Shown here piece by piece: positions 1-12,808 of a DNA stretch of 64,000 nt (positions are counted from its first letter, which is position 1; every line of letters starts with the position of its first letter). The notes under the pieces were generated by a model. That model worked only from the letters and a program-made list of their open reading frames with translations, searched no databases and was not told the DNA's origin. The stretch is from Forficula auricularia (Eukaryota; Arthropoda; Insecta; Dermaptera; Forficulidae): assembly GCA_024734495.1 (NCBI GenBank), contig JALMQS010000099.1, forward strand, positions 95,281,388 through 95,345,387, read 5' to 3'. The translations under genes were made by a program, and so were the position numbers.

Positions 1-995
1 ACAAACTAACATACTTTGTAATATTTTCTGATCAGACTTATCATTAATTAATGTTTCGGCCGAACTACTCACGCACTTCCGACTTCTCTGGTCACTGTCT
101 GTCCACACGTGTAGGGCTCCTGCCCAGCTCGCTAGCGGCTCACGCTCGCAGGGCGCCTCGGCGCCCTTCAATGACGCCGATCCTCGCACAGCTGGCAGGA
201 CAGCCCTCTTGCCCTCCGCCAGCATTGGCTACATCGATCTTCACTTAGGCTCCCCCAGCCCGCAAGCTGGCCGTGTCCCCGAGACACCGGCGACCGCCCG
301 CAGGGCGGCATCCTGGTCCTTAGCACATCACCGAACACATACACGATGTACCTGCACACAGTTCGCAGCCCGCAGGCACACAGGCTCCCCCAGCCCGCAA
401 GCTGGCCGTGTCCCCGAGACACCGGCGACAGCCCGCCAGGCGGCATCCCGGTCCTTAGCACATTGTCGTACACACACACGCCTGCGGCACACACCTGTAC
501 CCGCCCCGGGGGTAGTCACACAGTCCCTCGCCCGCGTTCACATCTGCCCCGCTCGCAGGGGCGGCCGGCTCGCCACCCCCCAGCCGTTATGTCTGTCGTG
601 CCAGCCTCAGAACCACTCTCCCCCGTCGGCCGTTAGTTCCGCGTCCTCGCTGTCACCCACACATTTACATCTTTTGCGTGGGAGACACACCGACAGCGAC
701 TTCCTCTTTTCCACGCACTCACACTCTCGTATCCGTTGGTCACTTCATACACAGACAGGCCCGCCTCCTCCTCGCGTCTCTTCGTCTCTCGCCCAGGGTA
801 GCGTCTGTCTCTCTCCCACTCCCTTGATCGGGGAGCTAATATTCACTACACTGGAAATAGGCACGGCGCCAACCTGTCTCGCTGCTAGCTAAGCAGTTTC
901 CGGAGGCTACTATCTATTCCAACAAATTAGACTTTCTTTAACTTAACAAATAAATTCCAGGCTAAATATTCGCTAAGGGCCGTAGCCCCCTTACA
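1..995 (-). mobile_element. 3' LTR of a minus-strand LTR retroelement, cut by the window edge
   Basis: Bases 1-995 match 5385-6379 almost perfectly at a constant offset of 5384, with only scattered substitutions and two compensating one-base indels. The copy ends in CCTTACA at 995. On the minus strand this is the LTR start TGTAAGG, next to a purine-rich tract. About 270 bp of the LTR lie left of the window. The LTR is GC-rich, unlike its AT-rich surroundings, and holds an internal near-duplicate around 247-330 and 383-465. Its open frames are not conserved between the two copies and I do not read them as genes. Confidence 0.85.
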
Positions 996-1010
996 TCCTT
1001 CCCCGTTTTA
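996..1010 (-). other. polypurine tract next to the 3' LTR
   Basis: On the minus strand this reads AAACGGGGAAGGA directly before TGTAAGG. A purine run at this position is where plus-strand priming of an LTR retroelement occurs. It fixes the element's orientation as minus. Confidence 0.65.
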
Positions 1011-1664
1011 GAAAAGATGTCTATGTCCTTGGACATAGACATCCTTTTACAGTTCGCCCGGGGGTCCGTCACTTAACGTTATACTACATATAGAACTTAT
1101 CCACAACTTAAAACTAACTGAACCACTTATATCTAAGGCTTAATTCTAGAGAGACTACACCTTTGCGTACAGGGGGGGTAGCCTCGTAATTACGGTAGCC
1201 ATGATATACATCGATAAAGTAGATTAAACTCACATAGAAGGGAGCGTATCGGTCACCTTCTAACGCATCTAACCGCCCTCTGATGACTGATACCTTCCCC
1301 TCCACGGCCCCAATTCGTTCAAGGCGACTCCCACTTCAGGTCCACGGTGTCATCGCCCTCCTTCATAAAATTAAAGGATTTTCTCTTCAAACTTTTCTCG
1401 TTAAAACAGCCAAAATTTGCATTTACCGCGCTTGTAACTTATTCCAAATAGTGATCGCCTAAATATTTCGATTATTTTTCTCCTAGGCTACTCCTCCCGA
1501 CCACCTGGGCCTTCCTCCCGAGATATGTTAGCCCCAATTCCAAATGTCCTTTACTACACACCAAGAAAATAGGAAACGACTACTCCACAATTTTCTCACC
1601 CTGGTGCTACCAATTTTCTTCTCCGGGGATGACGGTTTCGTAAACATCTCTAGCAGAGGTGTCC

Positions 1665-1930
1665 GTCCGGGCCCCTTACACACAATAGGACCCCCGACTT
1701 CCCCGGTCTTGTCACGGCGGGCCCCTTACACACAGTAGGACCCCCTGACCTAACGGGTCTTGTCACGGCGGGTCCCTTACACACAGTAGGACCCCCTGAC
1801 CTAACGGGTCTTGTCACGGCGGGCCCCTTACACACAGTAGGACCCCCTGACCTATCGGTGTTAGTCATGGCGGGCCCCTTACACACAGTAGGACCTGCCC
1901 CCCCGGGCCCCTTACACACAGTAGGGCCCG
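1665..1930. repeat. 51-bp minisatellite inside the LTR element
   Basis: About six units starting near 1670, 1721, 1772, 1823, 1875 and 1909. Each contains GGCCCCTTACACACAGTAGG, and most also GGTCTTGTCACGGCG. The last unit is shortened. CCTTACA recalls the LTR terminus, so the array may have grown from a piece of LTR end; that is inference. Confidence 0.85.
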
Positions 1931-2884
1931 ATTTTCCCTCCTTCGTCCATTGGAATCTCCCCTTCCGAAATGCTCAAAATGACTCAAAAATTCCTCCCAA
2001 AAATGGCTCAACATCTTCCTTGGAAAAGGTCTCGGGATTTTCCTCAAAAATAATTCAAAATGCTTCCCTCAGAACTGTCTCTCAAAATTTCCTTCGAAAA
2101 ATGACTCAAAACTTTTTCAAAAAAAAAAAAGGCTCAAAATTGCTCGAAAATAACTCAAAATTCTCTCCACAAAAACCGTCTCAGATTCTCACTAAAAGAT
2201 AGCTCAAATTTTTCCTGAAAAAGGTCTCGGGATTTGTCTAAAAAATAGTTCAAAATTTACACGCGGACTTCAAAAAATTAAAGAATTTTCTCTTCGGCGG
2301 TCGGCCCGGCGGTCGACCCCGATCTCGAGTTCCCCGTCCCAATCCTGGGCGGTGGTGGTTCCTCATCCCTTAGGCTTCCCAGAACGACTGCCGCTACTGT
2401 TATCCAACCCGGAACATTATTTTTCATGAAATTAAACTAACATATACGCCTTACAGTTTGTCTAAAAAAATAAAAACGTTGAGGAAAAAGAAAGCAGGTA
2501 TTGACCAAATTACGAATAATATAATGAAAATCACACAAAGAAACACAATTAATAAACTAGGAACTTCAGGAGAAGAGGTTCCATTAACAACCAATTTTAC
2601 AAGTCTATCTAGCTGTTGCACCTGGCCAAGCTGTTTATATTTACGATATTAGATTCAGTCCACAAATAGATTCCAAAGATTTAAGGTTCCGTATTATATT
2701 ACTTCTTGTCCGACATTACTGTTTTCTTCCCCTTCTACTTCACCACGGTTTGCTTCTCTGCTAGTTCAACCCTTCAACCCTTTATCCTGTCTTGTGATTT
2801 TCCCCTCTCGTTATCCCTTCCTTCCACTCCGAGGGCCTGACACCGGTTCCTTACCTTTACAGGCCCTCCCGCCCCCTCCCGGAT

Positions 2885-3125
2885 GGTGACCGGGGCGCCG
2901 CTAACGGCCAGTTCCCCGTATCGCCACCCTAGGTAGGCTCTTCTTATTTTCACCCTAAGGACCTAGCCCAGGCCTTCCCCTGCTCGGGGGTCACCGGGGC
3001 GCCGCTCACGGCCAATTCCCCGTGTCACCACCCCCGGCAGGGCGAATTCGGGAAGAAACCCCTCCCAAGATGGTCACCGGGGCGCCGCTAACGGCCAATT
3101 CCCCGTGTAACCACCTCATGTAGGG
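2885..3125. repeat. three spaced copies of a GC-rich block
   Basis: A block of about 50 bp containing CACCGGGGCGCCGCTAACGG and then AATTCCCCGTGT recurs near 2888, 2990 and 3073. The spacer sequences differ. The role is unknown; structured or packaging-like RNA is possible but untested. Confidence 0.7.
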
Positions 3126-3855
3126 CGAGACACTCCATTCTCGGTCTCCTTCTTATTCTTACACCGGGGGCCTGGCACAGTCCTTCCCCTTTACTGACCC
3201 TCCTTTTCCCTTCTGATCCCTTGTCACACATTTCTTTTTTATTGGTTGAAGCCTCAGGTTTTCCCTTTCTCACCCACACTCTCCTCATTAAACGTCCCTG
3301 ACCGCCCCCAAAGCAGTCTCTAAAATTTTTGTATTATTTCTTCCGTGGTGAACCTCGCGACCAACGCCTCTAGAGCAGCGATCCTTTCGTCTGCAACCTC
3401 AGCACTTAGTTCAAAATACCTGACCCCAAAATTCACTCAAAATCCCCTTTCGCTCCAAAGTTTTGTCAAAACTACCCCCGGTCCAAAATCTATTCAAAAA
3501 TTCTTTAAAAATTCCTCAACTATTAACCCCATAAATTATACAAGTTTATTCACCATGCTGGCTCAAGACGCAAAACAAAAATAAAATGATGTTCCGGGTT
3601 TTCCCAAAATTTGCAATATTCAAATCTATATAGATACACCTCGTACGCTTCAACAATTACTCCAGGATTAATAAAACACGTTTATGAGCTTCTGATACTA
3701 ATATTTTGAAAAATTTTATATAATAGAAATTTTTGTCCAAAATCCCCTCAACACCTTCAACTTCTATTTATATTTCAATACTAAAGTAATTAGAAAGTAA
3801 AATGTTTGATCACAAATATGTAATCCAAACCTTGATTTCTTAAAATTCAGATAAA

Positions 3856-4985
3856 TTCCCTAACTTTTCTGCAATAAAATTCTACCCCAAATTATCCCGA
3901 AATTTTCAAAATTTTCTCCTTAGAATTTTCTTGAAACCTTACTTGACCCAAATTCTTTCCTAAATTTATACCCGAGCGGCGCTCTCAAAAATTATTTCAA
4001 ACTTCTGTTCAGAAATGGCTCGAAATTATCTTTTAAAATTTTCTCCTTACACTTTAATAGCAAAACAAAAAAATCGACTCAAAATGCCTCAAAAACTATT
4101 TTTTTAAAATTCTCTCCTTAAAATTTTCTCTTACATTTATGTACGTGCGACGCTCTCAAAAATTATTTCAAACTTCTGTTCAAAAATGGCTCGAAATTAT
4201 CTTTTAAAATTTTCTCCTTAAACTTTTCCCGAAAATTTTACTTCTCCAAAAATTTCCCGACATTTGGCCCGAATTCTCTCAACCTATATATCATAACTTT
4301 TGTTTTCCTATTTATGCACTTTAAATCCTCTTAAATTCTTATTTCCCAAATTTTCAGAAATTGGCCCTTAAAATTCCCTTCTATATATATTAAACTTTTT
4401 CCCAATTATTCGCGGGCTCCTCTTCCCTAACTTTTCTGCAATAAAATTCTACCCCAAATTATCCCGAAATTTTCAAAATTTTCTCCTTAGAATTTTCTTG
4501 AAACCTTACTTGACCCAAATTCTTTCCTAAATTTATACCCGAGCGGCGCTCTCAAAAATTATTTCAAACTTCTGTTCAGAAATGGATCGAAATTATCTTT
4601 TAAAATTTTCTCCTTACACTTTAATAGCAAAACAAAAAAATCGACTCAAAAATGCCTCAAAAACTATTTTTTAAAATTCTCTCCTTAAAAATTTTCTCTT
4701 ACATTTATGTACGTGCGACGCTCTCAAAAATTATTTCAAACTTCTGTTCAAAAATGGCTCGAAATTATCTTTTAAAATTTTCTCCTTAAACTTTTCCCGA
4801 AAATTTTACTTCTCCAAAAATTTCCCGACATTTGGCCCGAATTCTCTCAACCTATATATCATAACTTTTGTTTTCCTATTTATGCACTTTAAATCCTCTT
4901 AAATTCTTATTTCCCAAATTTTCAGAAATTGGCCCTTAAAATTCCCTTCTATATATATTAAACTTCTTCCCAATTATTCGCGGGC
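3856..4985. repeat. 563-bp tandem duplication
   Basis: 3856-4418 and 4423-4985 are nearly identical at an offset of 567. Each half again contains a shorter internal repeat (starting GCTCTCAAAAATTATTTC near 3975 and 4150 in the first half). The high identity points to a recent duplication inside the retroelement. Confidence 0.85.
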
Positions 4986-5092
4986 GGCACTCTCGACTGA
5001 GCCGAGCGAGTGCCCGATTTCAAAATTTTCAAAATTTCCCTTTTCAAAATTATCTACCCCAAATTGCACTTTGAAAATTTTAAAATCGTTTA

Positions 5093-5110
5093 CCCCACAC
5101 CTCGACACCA
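5093..5110 (-). other. putative tRNA primer-binding site
   Basis: Three bases beyond the inner end of the 5' LTR the minus strand reads TGGTGTCGAGGTGTGGGG. It begins with TGG, the complement of a tRNA CCA end, and lies where a minus-strand primer-binding site is expected. The tRNA species was not identified. Confidence 0.5.
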
Positions 5111-5113
5111 ATT

Positions 5114-6379
5114 TGTAGGGCGCGACTTCCGCCCGACCTGAAAAGGGGTCTTAATTAAGGACGAAACAATGTATTACAATAAATTTGTAATTAAAAACAA
5201 TGGTGTTTAATTTCATGGTAGATCAATTAGTACAAATTATATAAAACCAATTCGATTATGAAGTTACAATTGAAATAATATGAGCTAGTTAATGTACTAG
5301 TAAAAATATAAATAATTTCGAAGAACAAATTTAACTAAGACTATAGGTTATTAAGCAATTACAAACTAGACTAAACTTAAAGTTACAAACTAACATACTT
5401 TGTAATATTTTCTGATCAGACTTATCATTAATTAATGTTTCGGCCGAACTACTCACGCACTTCCGACTTCTCTGGTCACTGTCTGTCCACACGTGTAGGG
5501 CTCCTGCCCAGCTCGCTAGCGGCTCACGCTCGCAGGGCGCCTCGGCGCCCTTCAATGACGCCGATCCTCGCACAGCTGGCAGGACAGCCCTCTTGCCCTC
5601 CGCCAGCATTGGCTACATCGATCTTCACTTAGGCTCCCCCAGCCCGCAAGCTGGCCGTGTCCCCGAGACACCGGCGACCGCCCGCAGGGCGGCATCCTGG
5701 TCCTTAGCACATCACCGAACACATACACGATGTACCTGCACACAGTTCGCAGCCCGCAGGCACACAGGCTCCCCCAGCCCGCAAGCTGGCCGTGTCCCCG
5801 AGACACCGGCTACCGCCCGCCAGGCGGCATCCCGGTCCTTAGCACATTGTCGTACACACACACGCCTGCGGCACTCACCTGTACCCGCCCCGGGGGTAGT
5901 CACACAGTCCCTCGCCCGCGTTCACATCTGCCCCCGCTCGCAGGGGCGGCCGGCTCGCCACCCCCCAGCCGTTATGTCTGTCGTGCCAGCCTCAGAACCA
6001 CTCTCCCGCGTCGGCCGTTAGTTCCGCGTCCTCGCTGTCACCCACACATTTACATCTTTTGCGTGGGAGACACACCGACAGCGACTTCCTCTTTTCCACG
6101 CACTCACACTCTCGTATCCGTTGGTCACTTCATACACAGACAGGCCCGCCTCCTCCTCGCGTCTCTTCGTCTCTCGCCCAGGGTAGCGTCTGTCTCTCTC
6201 CCACTCCCTTGATCGGGGAGCTAATATTCACTACACTGGAAATAGCACGGCGCCAACCTGTCTCGCTGCTAGCTAAGCAGTTTCCGGAGGCTACTATCTA
6301 TTCCAACAAATTAGACTTTCTTTAACTTAACAAATAAATTACAGGCTAAATATTCGCTAAGGGCCGTAGCCCCCTTACA
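5114..6379 (-). mobile_element. 5' LTR of the minus-strand LTR retroelement
   Basis: The 1266-bp LTR starts TGTAGGG at 5114 and ends CCTTACA at 6379 as read on the plus strand, giving TG...CA ends with short imperfect inverted termini. 5385-6379 is shared with the partial copy at 1-995; 5114-5384 is only visible here. The target-site duplication cannot be checked because the other outer end is outside the window. Confidence 0.8.
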
Positions 6380-7073
6380 GAAATATTTATTTTTATTTAT
6401 TTTGAAGTTTTTTTTAATGATAACAATATATAGGTATAGAAAAATACAAAATTCGAGACAAAGTCGAAATTGATTATGCATACAATTGCAAGGTATTTTT
6501 TCGGCTTAGATAAATCAAATTACCTTTCATAACATTATAGCAATCTTATGGGGACAGAAATAGGAGGATATGGATTTTCTTGTTATTCCCCAATCGAATC
6601 ATCGAAATATTAATAAAAAAATTTCATCATGAGAACCTAAAGAGTTTATCAGTCTATTTATCTTTTTGAGTTTGATTATTTTTCTATTTCTATTTTATAA
6701 ATTTCTCTTTTTATGTCTTTTTACCAAAATTTTCATAGACAAACTATTTACTCAAGTGGTTTTTCTCACTTTCTAAACTATTATAAATAAATAAACGATC
6801 GTTTAATATGTCGTATTTTATTTGAATTTAAATAATGGTGTGATCAAATATTAATTTATTACTCACAATGTCCACTCGAGAGAGCAAAAACCAAAAAATG
6901 TCCCAATCACGACCAAAGAACTTCAAAAATCTCGTTATTCCGGTTTCGGTAGGAAATTGTTGTAATTGAATTATCAACAAAGAATTAGATATTATAAGCC
7001 CCTGAAACGCCGTTAGTATAAGATAATCTATCGGATTCTCTTCTCATGATTCTTAACAAATAAAAAATCATTT
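6380..7073. other. gene-free AT-rich stretch
   Basis: No coding exon, RNA gene or clear repeat is recognised here. Confidence 0.6.
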
Positions 7074-7158
7074 ATAATAATAAAACTTGAGTAAGATACG
7101 AGGTAGGTTTTTTTTTTGTAGAAACCTACCTCGTATCTTACTCAAGTTTTATTATTAT
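7074..7158. repeat. perfect 37-bp inverted repeat (hairpin)
   Basis: Arms 7074-7110 and 7122-7158 are exact reverse complements around an 11-base loop. The arm core is CTTGAGTAAGATACGAGGT. It could be a tiny MITE or a recent snap-back duplication. Confidence 0.9.
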
Positions 7159-8784
7159 ATTAAAATGTTTCACCTAGAACCAACACCGAACTCCTTAAAA
7201 GTTATTAAAAAATCATTTAGTTGAACATTTATTTAAATGCTAAATTTAAAAAATTAAAAATAGTTAATGAGCAATCATGTATTTTTTAAATGTTTCTGAT
7301 ATTAGTAATTTTGCATTTAAGGAAAATTAAAAAAAAAGGTGCTTTGAAAATTTCTGGACTTACGCATGCATGATTGAAGAGAGGATAGAAATTATTACAA
7401 ATCTAATACAAATTGATTAACTGAAGGAAAAGTGAAAACTTTGTCAAGTCGTTGTGTACTTTCCGCAAATTCCGGAAATTTCGAAGAGAAGAGAACTGAA
7501 CCCAACTAGAATAAGAACTCTGTAAAAAAATTTTGGTTTAATCCATAATTAATTGAGGATTCTTCTCTGGCTAGAAGTTCTTCCGTAATTGATAATTTAA
7601 GTATAGTGATCTTCCCTAAAAAAAATATTATTAATTGTATTATCTCTCTGTGATTTATTTAGTTAGTTTTTTTTAAATTAATCGAATACAAGAGGAGGCG
7701 CGCACCACATAATATCCTAATTCAGTAAGATGCACCCCCTATGGACTGTGAATCACTTCTTGATTCCGTCATCAATACCGATTGTTATGACTTTCAAATT
7801 AGACCCGACTCCGGAGATACCTTCGATAATTTTTTTTCCTAAAGCCTATCACATCTCTTTTCTTTTAGGATGCAAGAATTAATCTTGACTTTTATCTCTA
7901 GCGATTGCACTTTCTTACATTCGCAACACGCCAAAAATAATCGCCTATAGAGTAGGCAACCAGGAGAGAATTAGGAGACTACGAGCATCGTACAGCAAAG
8001 GAAAGAGCTTAACCTGGTAACTGAAATATAAATTAAAAGAGATTCTGTTTCCACTAATGTTATTCAATTCAGAAATTAATTGTAATCTAATGAAAATCAG
8101 CTTTTTTATTTTAAGCAAAGTTAGTTATTTAGAGTGCGGTAAAAACCCCATCAGCTCTCATAATTTCTCAAAGTATGTTGTCACTATCAACCAGACTTCC
8201 AAATGTATTTTAACCTTAGATAAATTATTATAATTCAGGAGGATCACGAATTATCAAAACTTCTCTTCATGAGGGGACGATTCAGCACGAATCAAATCAA
8301 GGTAGTCAAGATTTGTGCAATATCAAAAATTTTAAATTATAAGCTTATAAGTTATAACAAATTATTTTTGAAGTTATAAGACATGAGGTGATAAATAAAT
8401 GACTCTTAGGACAATGCAAATGCCTTTATTGTAAAAACTTCATCAGTGCAGTGTTGTATTGTAGATCCTTCCCTTGAACACCGGAAGAGAGGAGTATGAG
8501 CCAAGCATTATAGAAGTAAAAAATAATTTATTAAAAAATTAATCCTAAAAAAAAACAAAAAAAATAGAATCCTTTAGGTTTTTAAACACAAATGTTATTG
8601 TTATATTGTTATTTTCTGTGTGCCATCTCTTTGCTAAAAGCATGTCGCCCACACGTTGATTCACACAATAGTATATAGTCAAACAAAATAATTATTTGCC
8701 AATTATATTTAATGTAAATTGATAGATTATACAATTATTCATTATAATTTATATTTTTTCATTGCTTAAGGATCTATTAAAATA
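7159..8784. other. gene-free AT-rich stretch
   Basis: No exon with convincing coding character and no repeat matching the rest of the window was seen. Confidence 0.55.
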
Positions 8785-8785
8785 A

Positions 8786-9173
8786 AAAATAATTTTTAAG
8801 AAAAAATATATTAAAACCGACATTAAATGCAACAAATAAAAACACTAAAAGGTGTAAAATAATTATTATCTTATTTAGTTACAACTAAACGACGAAATAT
8901 TAACATGAAATTACTTTTTGAAGTCGGTGCCAAACATATACCTTTTGAATGAATCGCACTCGACGGATCTTACTTAGTACGTTTGGCGGGTATGCTCGCT
9001 TATAGGTATAGTTTGTTTGGTACCGACATCAAAAAGTAATTTCATGTTAATATTTCGTCGTTTAGTTGTAACTAAATAAGATAATAATTATTTTATACCT
9101 TTTAGTGTATTTTATTTGTTGCATTTAATTTTTTGAAGTCGGTTTTATTTTTTCTTAAAAATTATTTTTATTT
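8786..9173. mobile_element. palindromic foldback element
   Basis: Left arm about 8786-8942 and right arm about 9005-9173 are near-perfect reverse complements around a loop of about 60 bases. The arms carry AACATGAAATTACTTTTTGA and a GAAGTCGGT motif that recurs just downstream. There is no coding potential. Confidence 0.8.
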
Positions 9174-9507
9174 TTTCTCTTTTTAGTGATGTTATTAATA
9201 GTGATCATATCATCAGAACTTGACCAAATTAATATGGCACCATCCCTAAAATACCCCCTTTCCAATAAAAAAAGAATCATCGAAATCGGTTCATAAACAA
9301 AGAAGTTAGGCCTGAACAAACCTAACAAAAAAGGTCTAATACCAATAAAAAAAAATGGGACCAATCGGAAGCTAGACTGAACCCAATGCAATTTTTTTTT
9401 TCAAAATCGGTTCACAATTGGCGGAGATATGAGGTAACATAGACACAAAAAAAAAAAAAAATCAGTCGAATAGAGAACCTCCTCCTTTTTTGAAGTCGGT
9501 TAAAAAT
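9174..9507. repeat. dispersed repeat with GAAGTCGGTT ends
   Basis: This follows the foldback element and ends with TTTTTTGAAGTCGGTT near 9500. The part AATCGGTTCACA...GAACCTCCTCCTTTTT has a diverged copy at about 37370-37455, so it is a dispersed family. The short minus-strand frame here is simple-sequence rich and not a gene. Confidence 0.55.
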
Positions 9508-10733
9508 ATCTAATATTACAGTTCGCATTAAAGATTACATTAACAAAAGTCTAAATTCAAAATATCTGCTTTTACTTTACAATGAAAATAAAGAAATAAT
9601 TTAAAAGCAAGTGTGAAGTTTAAATTTGGAACCCAAACTAATTCAAATGAGACAAGCATATAAAAATAAATATTTGTAATTACGTCTTGTGAATGGATTT
9701 TTGTCAAAGACCATGTAAATAAATAAATCCGAAAAATGTTATCTTGTTTTTGTTTCGAAATAACATTTAAACATTTTCAATTCTAGTTTCATATGGAAGT
9801 TGAGAAGAACCGAAAAAATACATACATAAATAAATACACCCATCGTGTGCTAAAAATGAAGGTTAATCTGTTTGTAAATGTTTCATTTCGCTGGTGTTAA
9901 CTTTCCATCAAGCTAGTCAGACAATTTAAAATCGAATTAAAAACACCACCCGAGCAAAACCAGACTGAAATATTGAGCAAGAGAGAAAGATTTTCGAGAC
10001 TTGGCTTAATATAATTGATATTTACATTCATAAATTTGTCGGCTAATGAAATCGAACATGTTCCAATAAAAAAAAATCGACTCGAATGAAATGTGTAAAT
10101 TTATGGAAATACTTTCTCCCATCTCTTTCATCTTGACTGTTAATTGTCTTAAACTGGTACCAAAAGGCCCCAATCTCAATTCACAAATGATTTATTAAAA
10201 ATTCTCTTCTGAACTAGATACAACGTTTCTATTAGTTTTTATCTATGGTCCAAGAATTTCGAGAAGGTAGCATAGAAAGTTTAAAATCATTAAAATAAAT
10301 GACTGCTGAATTCGAAAAGGAAAATTTATATCATTCCTATTAGAAGATAAATGATAGAATGTATTATTTTGAACATTTCTAAGTTTTTAAACTAGAGAAT
10401 TAGAGGACGAGTTTAAAAATTTTCTTAACAAACAAAACAGTGTTTTCGCAATTTTTATCAGCAAACAAATCCGAGACTTGACACAACCGTTGGATAGCTT
10501 GCCATCGAGCACATAGATAAAATAAATGTTGTTCTTGAAAAAAAAATCAGAATTTTATAAATATAAATTTATTAATTAAAGGAAAATTAATAGAAAAAAG
10601 GATGTTAAATCAAATTTTTAAAGATATTTCATATTAATTGTCATTGATTGAGATTTAGTGTCAACAAGACGAATTTGAAGGAGGGGCCATGCATTTATTT
10701 TTTCCCTCAAAACGGGACATCTACTATTTTTGG
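9508..10733. other. gene-free stretch
   Basis: AT-rich sequence in which I see no gene, structured RNA or clear repeat. Confidence 0.5.
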
Positions 10734-10741
10734 GGTAATAG

Positions 10742-10906
10742 CGAGGGGTGAACCGCGATTGGAATTAGGTGTACACCTCTTTGGAATTATATGGAATTAT
10801 TTTGGAATTCATTAAATAATGCCCCTTCATCTATTGTCTTCTACTTGGAAATGAAAGTGGAAGTAGAAGTAGATGTACACGATATTAGGTCGCGGTTCAC
10901 CCCTCG
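10742..10906. mobile_element. 165-bp MITE with 8-bp duplication, hAT-like
   Basis: The perfect 17-bp terminal inverted repeats are CGAGGGGTGAACCGCGA (10742-10758) and its complement (10890-10906). They are flanked by GGTAATAG on both sides (10734-10741, 10907-10914). An 8-bp duplication with short inverted ends is the hAT signature, although the ends do not begin with the usual CA. The inside holds repeated GGAATT and has no frame. Confidence 0.85.
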
Positions 10907-10914
10907 GGTAATAG

Positions 10915-12647
10915 TAAGTCTTTTCAAGAAAACGTATATTTTTTCATAGGTTTTATTTATTAATGAAAAGAACAAGAATAACTCGTGAAAATAAAAAAAT
11001 TATGTGGTCTTAAATTTTTTTGAACAACAAATTTTCTTTAATATACATATTTGGGGTTGTAAATAAATGTAAAATAAATAAGAATAATATTTCAATGGAT
11101 TGGCTAAGAGGACAGTGTGATGGAAAAAGTTAAAATATAAAAGTTATCTCCTATTTAAACCTTTATTTTAGCCAGACGTAAATCGATATTTTTAACACGT
11201 TTCGAGCGCTACATCGCTGCCCTTCTTCAGTGCACCTTGGCTGGAAAACATCAGTGAATGTCTTAATATTTTTGTTTTAAAATTTTGTATAAATTTTTTT
11301 TAATGGTGGTAATGAGGTTCATAATACTCACTCAAGTCACAAAAACACGCACACTTGATCTCCAGCAGACATTTTACATAAAATATTGAATCATTTCACT
11401 GGTAACAAGCTATTCTATCAGAACAATTAATGTCCTTCATTCTGCCTTCATTTTGTATAAATAGAATCTATCATCTCCACTTCACTTAAGGTAGTTCTTT
11501 CACAAATGCAAAAGTTCAAGAAGTCTTTGAAACTTGGAATATAAGTTATTAAATCATAATAAATACACTGTTAAAATTTGAAGACGATTTACCACACCAA
11601 ACATGAAATAATTGCAATTAAAAATTAAATTTTGTGCACATGGATAGGTTGAGCTACTTTAAGATCAATGTAGTAGAGGTTATTTATAAAATCAATATAA
11701 TTCATATAATATATGGTATCTCACATAAGATTGATATAATTTTACACTTTAAAATGCATTTGGGAGCCGGGGATAACTACCCCCAACCCATGTCCCTTCT
11801 CTCGTCGGGCCTGAATGTATTTCCTGTATCCCTTTAGTGTGTCTACATAATATATTAAAACAAATATATTTCTGATTTGAATAAATAAAACTTATTAGAC
11901 TTTTTTAGTTCGTGATATTAAATTTTGATCAAATAAGCGTATCGAAAAAATTTGCATGAAAGTCATGAAGTTGTTATAAATAAAGGCGACATGATCTATA
12001 AAATAAATTTCCCAAACACGCGATGTCATTTAGTACCCATTTCGAAAGGGAATCCATTTTGATTTGTAACAATTTTGCTTGAGGATGGTCACGTTCACAC
12101 GGACTGACTGTCAGTCTTAGAAAAACACAGGAAATTTGAAATTGAATTATGTTTGTATTTTATTTTATTTTTTTCTTCTAATGGGGTTAGAGATCATGAG
12201 ATGACCGTCTTCGCTCTAAATCAATTGAATCAGTCATTTCAAAAACCACCTAAGTCACACAATCAGAACTTTTCAGGAATCAATAAAAAGTGTCTACCTA
12301 ATTCACAAGCAAACGAATTTTCAAGGAATTTTTTGTGTTGAATATAGTGTTTGGACTTAAAAGTTTGTGAATATCGAATAATTTTTATACTAAATAATAA
12401 ATTAACAGGAAACAGGAAAGCTATTCATGACTTATGTTGATTTAGTAAGAAACAGGGTTAGGTGGTATTAAATTTGAACAAAACAATCATATTAACCAAA
12501 GTTTTAATCAAAATTAATGAAGATAACATTTAAACATTTACATGTTTTTCTAACATTATAAAAATAAATACCTAAATAATTATGGTACGTAATTGTATTC
12601 TCCATTAGGAATCAAACTTAAGTCACCGACTTGTATCGTTTAAGCCA
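10915..12647. other. gene-free stretch with one hammerhead-like motif
   Basis: No exon recognised. The only structured feature seen is the minus-strand motif at 11199-11230. Confidence 0.5.
11199..11230 (-). ncRNA. hammerhead-like motif
   Basis: On the minus strand CTGAAGA is followed by a hairpin-capable GC-rich segment and then GAAACGTG. It is the same layout as the better copies at 28658-28774 and 60555-60589. The stem is imperfect and the GTC cleavage triplet is GTG here, so it is probably degenerate. Confidence 0.35.
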
Positions 12648-12808
12648 CCCTAGTAGCACAATGTCTCAAACTATATAGTAACTACATAGTGCCTATATAA
12701 ATTCTCAAAATCACAATGTTTCAAACTATATAGTAACTACATAGTGCCTATATAGATTCTCAAAATCTATCTAGTTACTATATAGTTTGAAACATTGTGC
12801 TACTAGGG
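12648..12808. repeat. direct and inverted repeat around a TATAGTAACTA core
   Basis: A unit with CACAATGT, CAAACTATATAGTAACTACA and AATTCTCAAAATC occurs twice in tandem, then once inverted, ending CATTGTGCTACTAG. The outer ends CTAGTAGCACAATGT and its complement form terminal inverted repeats of a small foldback element. Confidence 0.75.

Larger units (their letters stand above)
996..5113 (-). mobile_element. non-coding internal region of the LTR element (LARD-like)
   Basis: About 4.1 kb between the two LTRs without gag, protease, reverse transcriptase or integrase that I can recognise on either strand; every frame is short and broken. It contains a 51-bp minisatellite, three copies of a GC-rich block and a 563-bp tandem duplication (listed separately). 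Large internal regions without genes are typical of LARD-type non-autonomous elements. Alternatively it is a very decayed autonomous element. Confidence 0.6.

Noticed and set aside
209..892. 227-codon open frame in the GC-rich LTR, and similar frames at 5593-6212
   Set aside because: The two LTR copies differ by indels that change the frame, the composition is GC-driven, frames are open on both strands, and no domain is recognisable.
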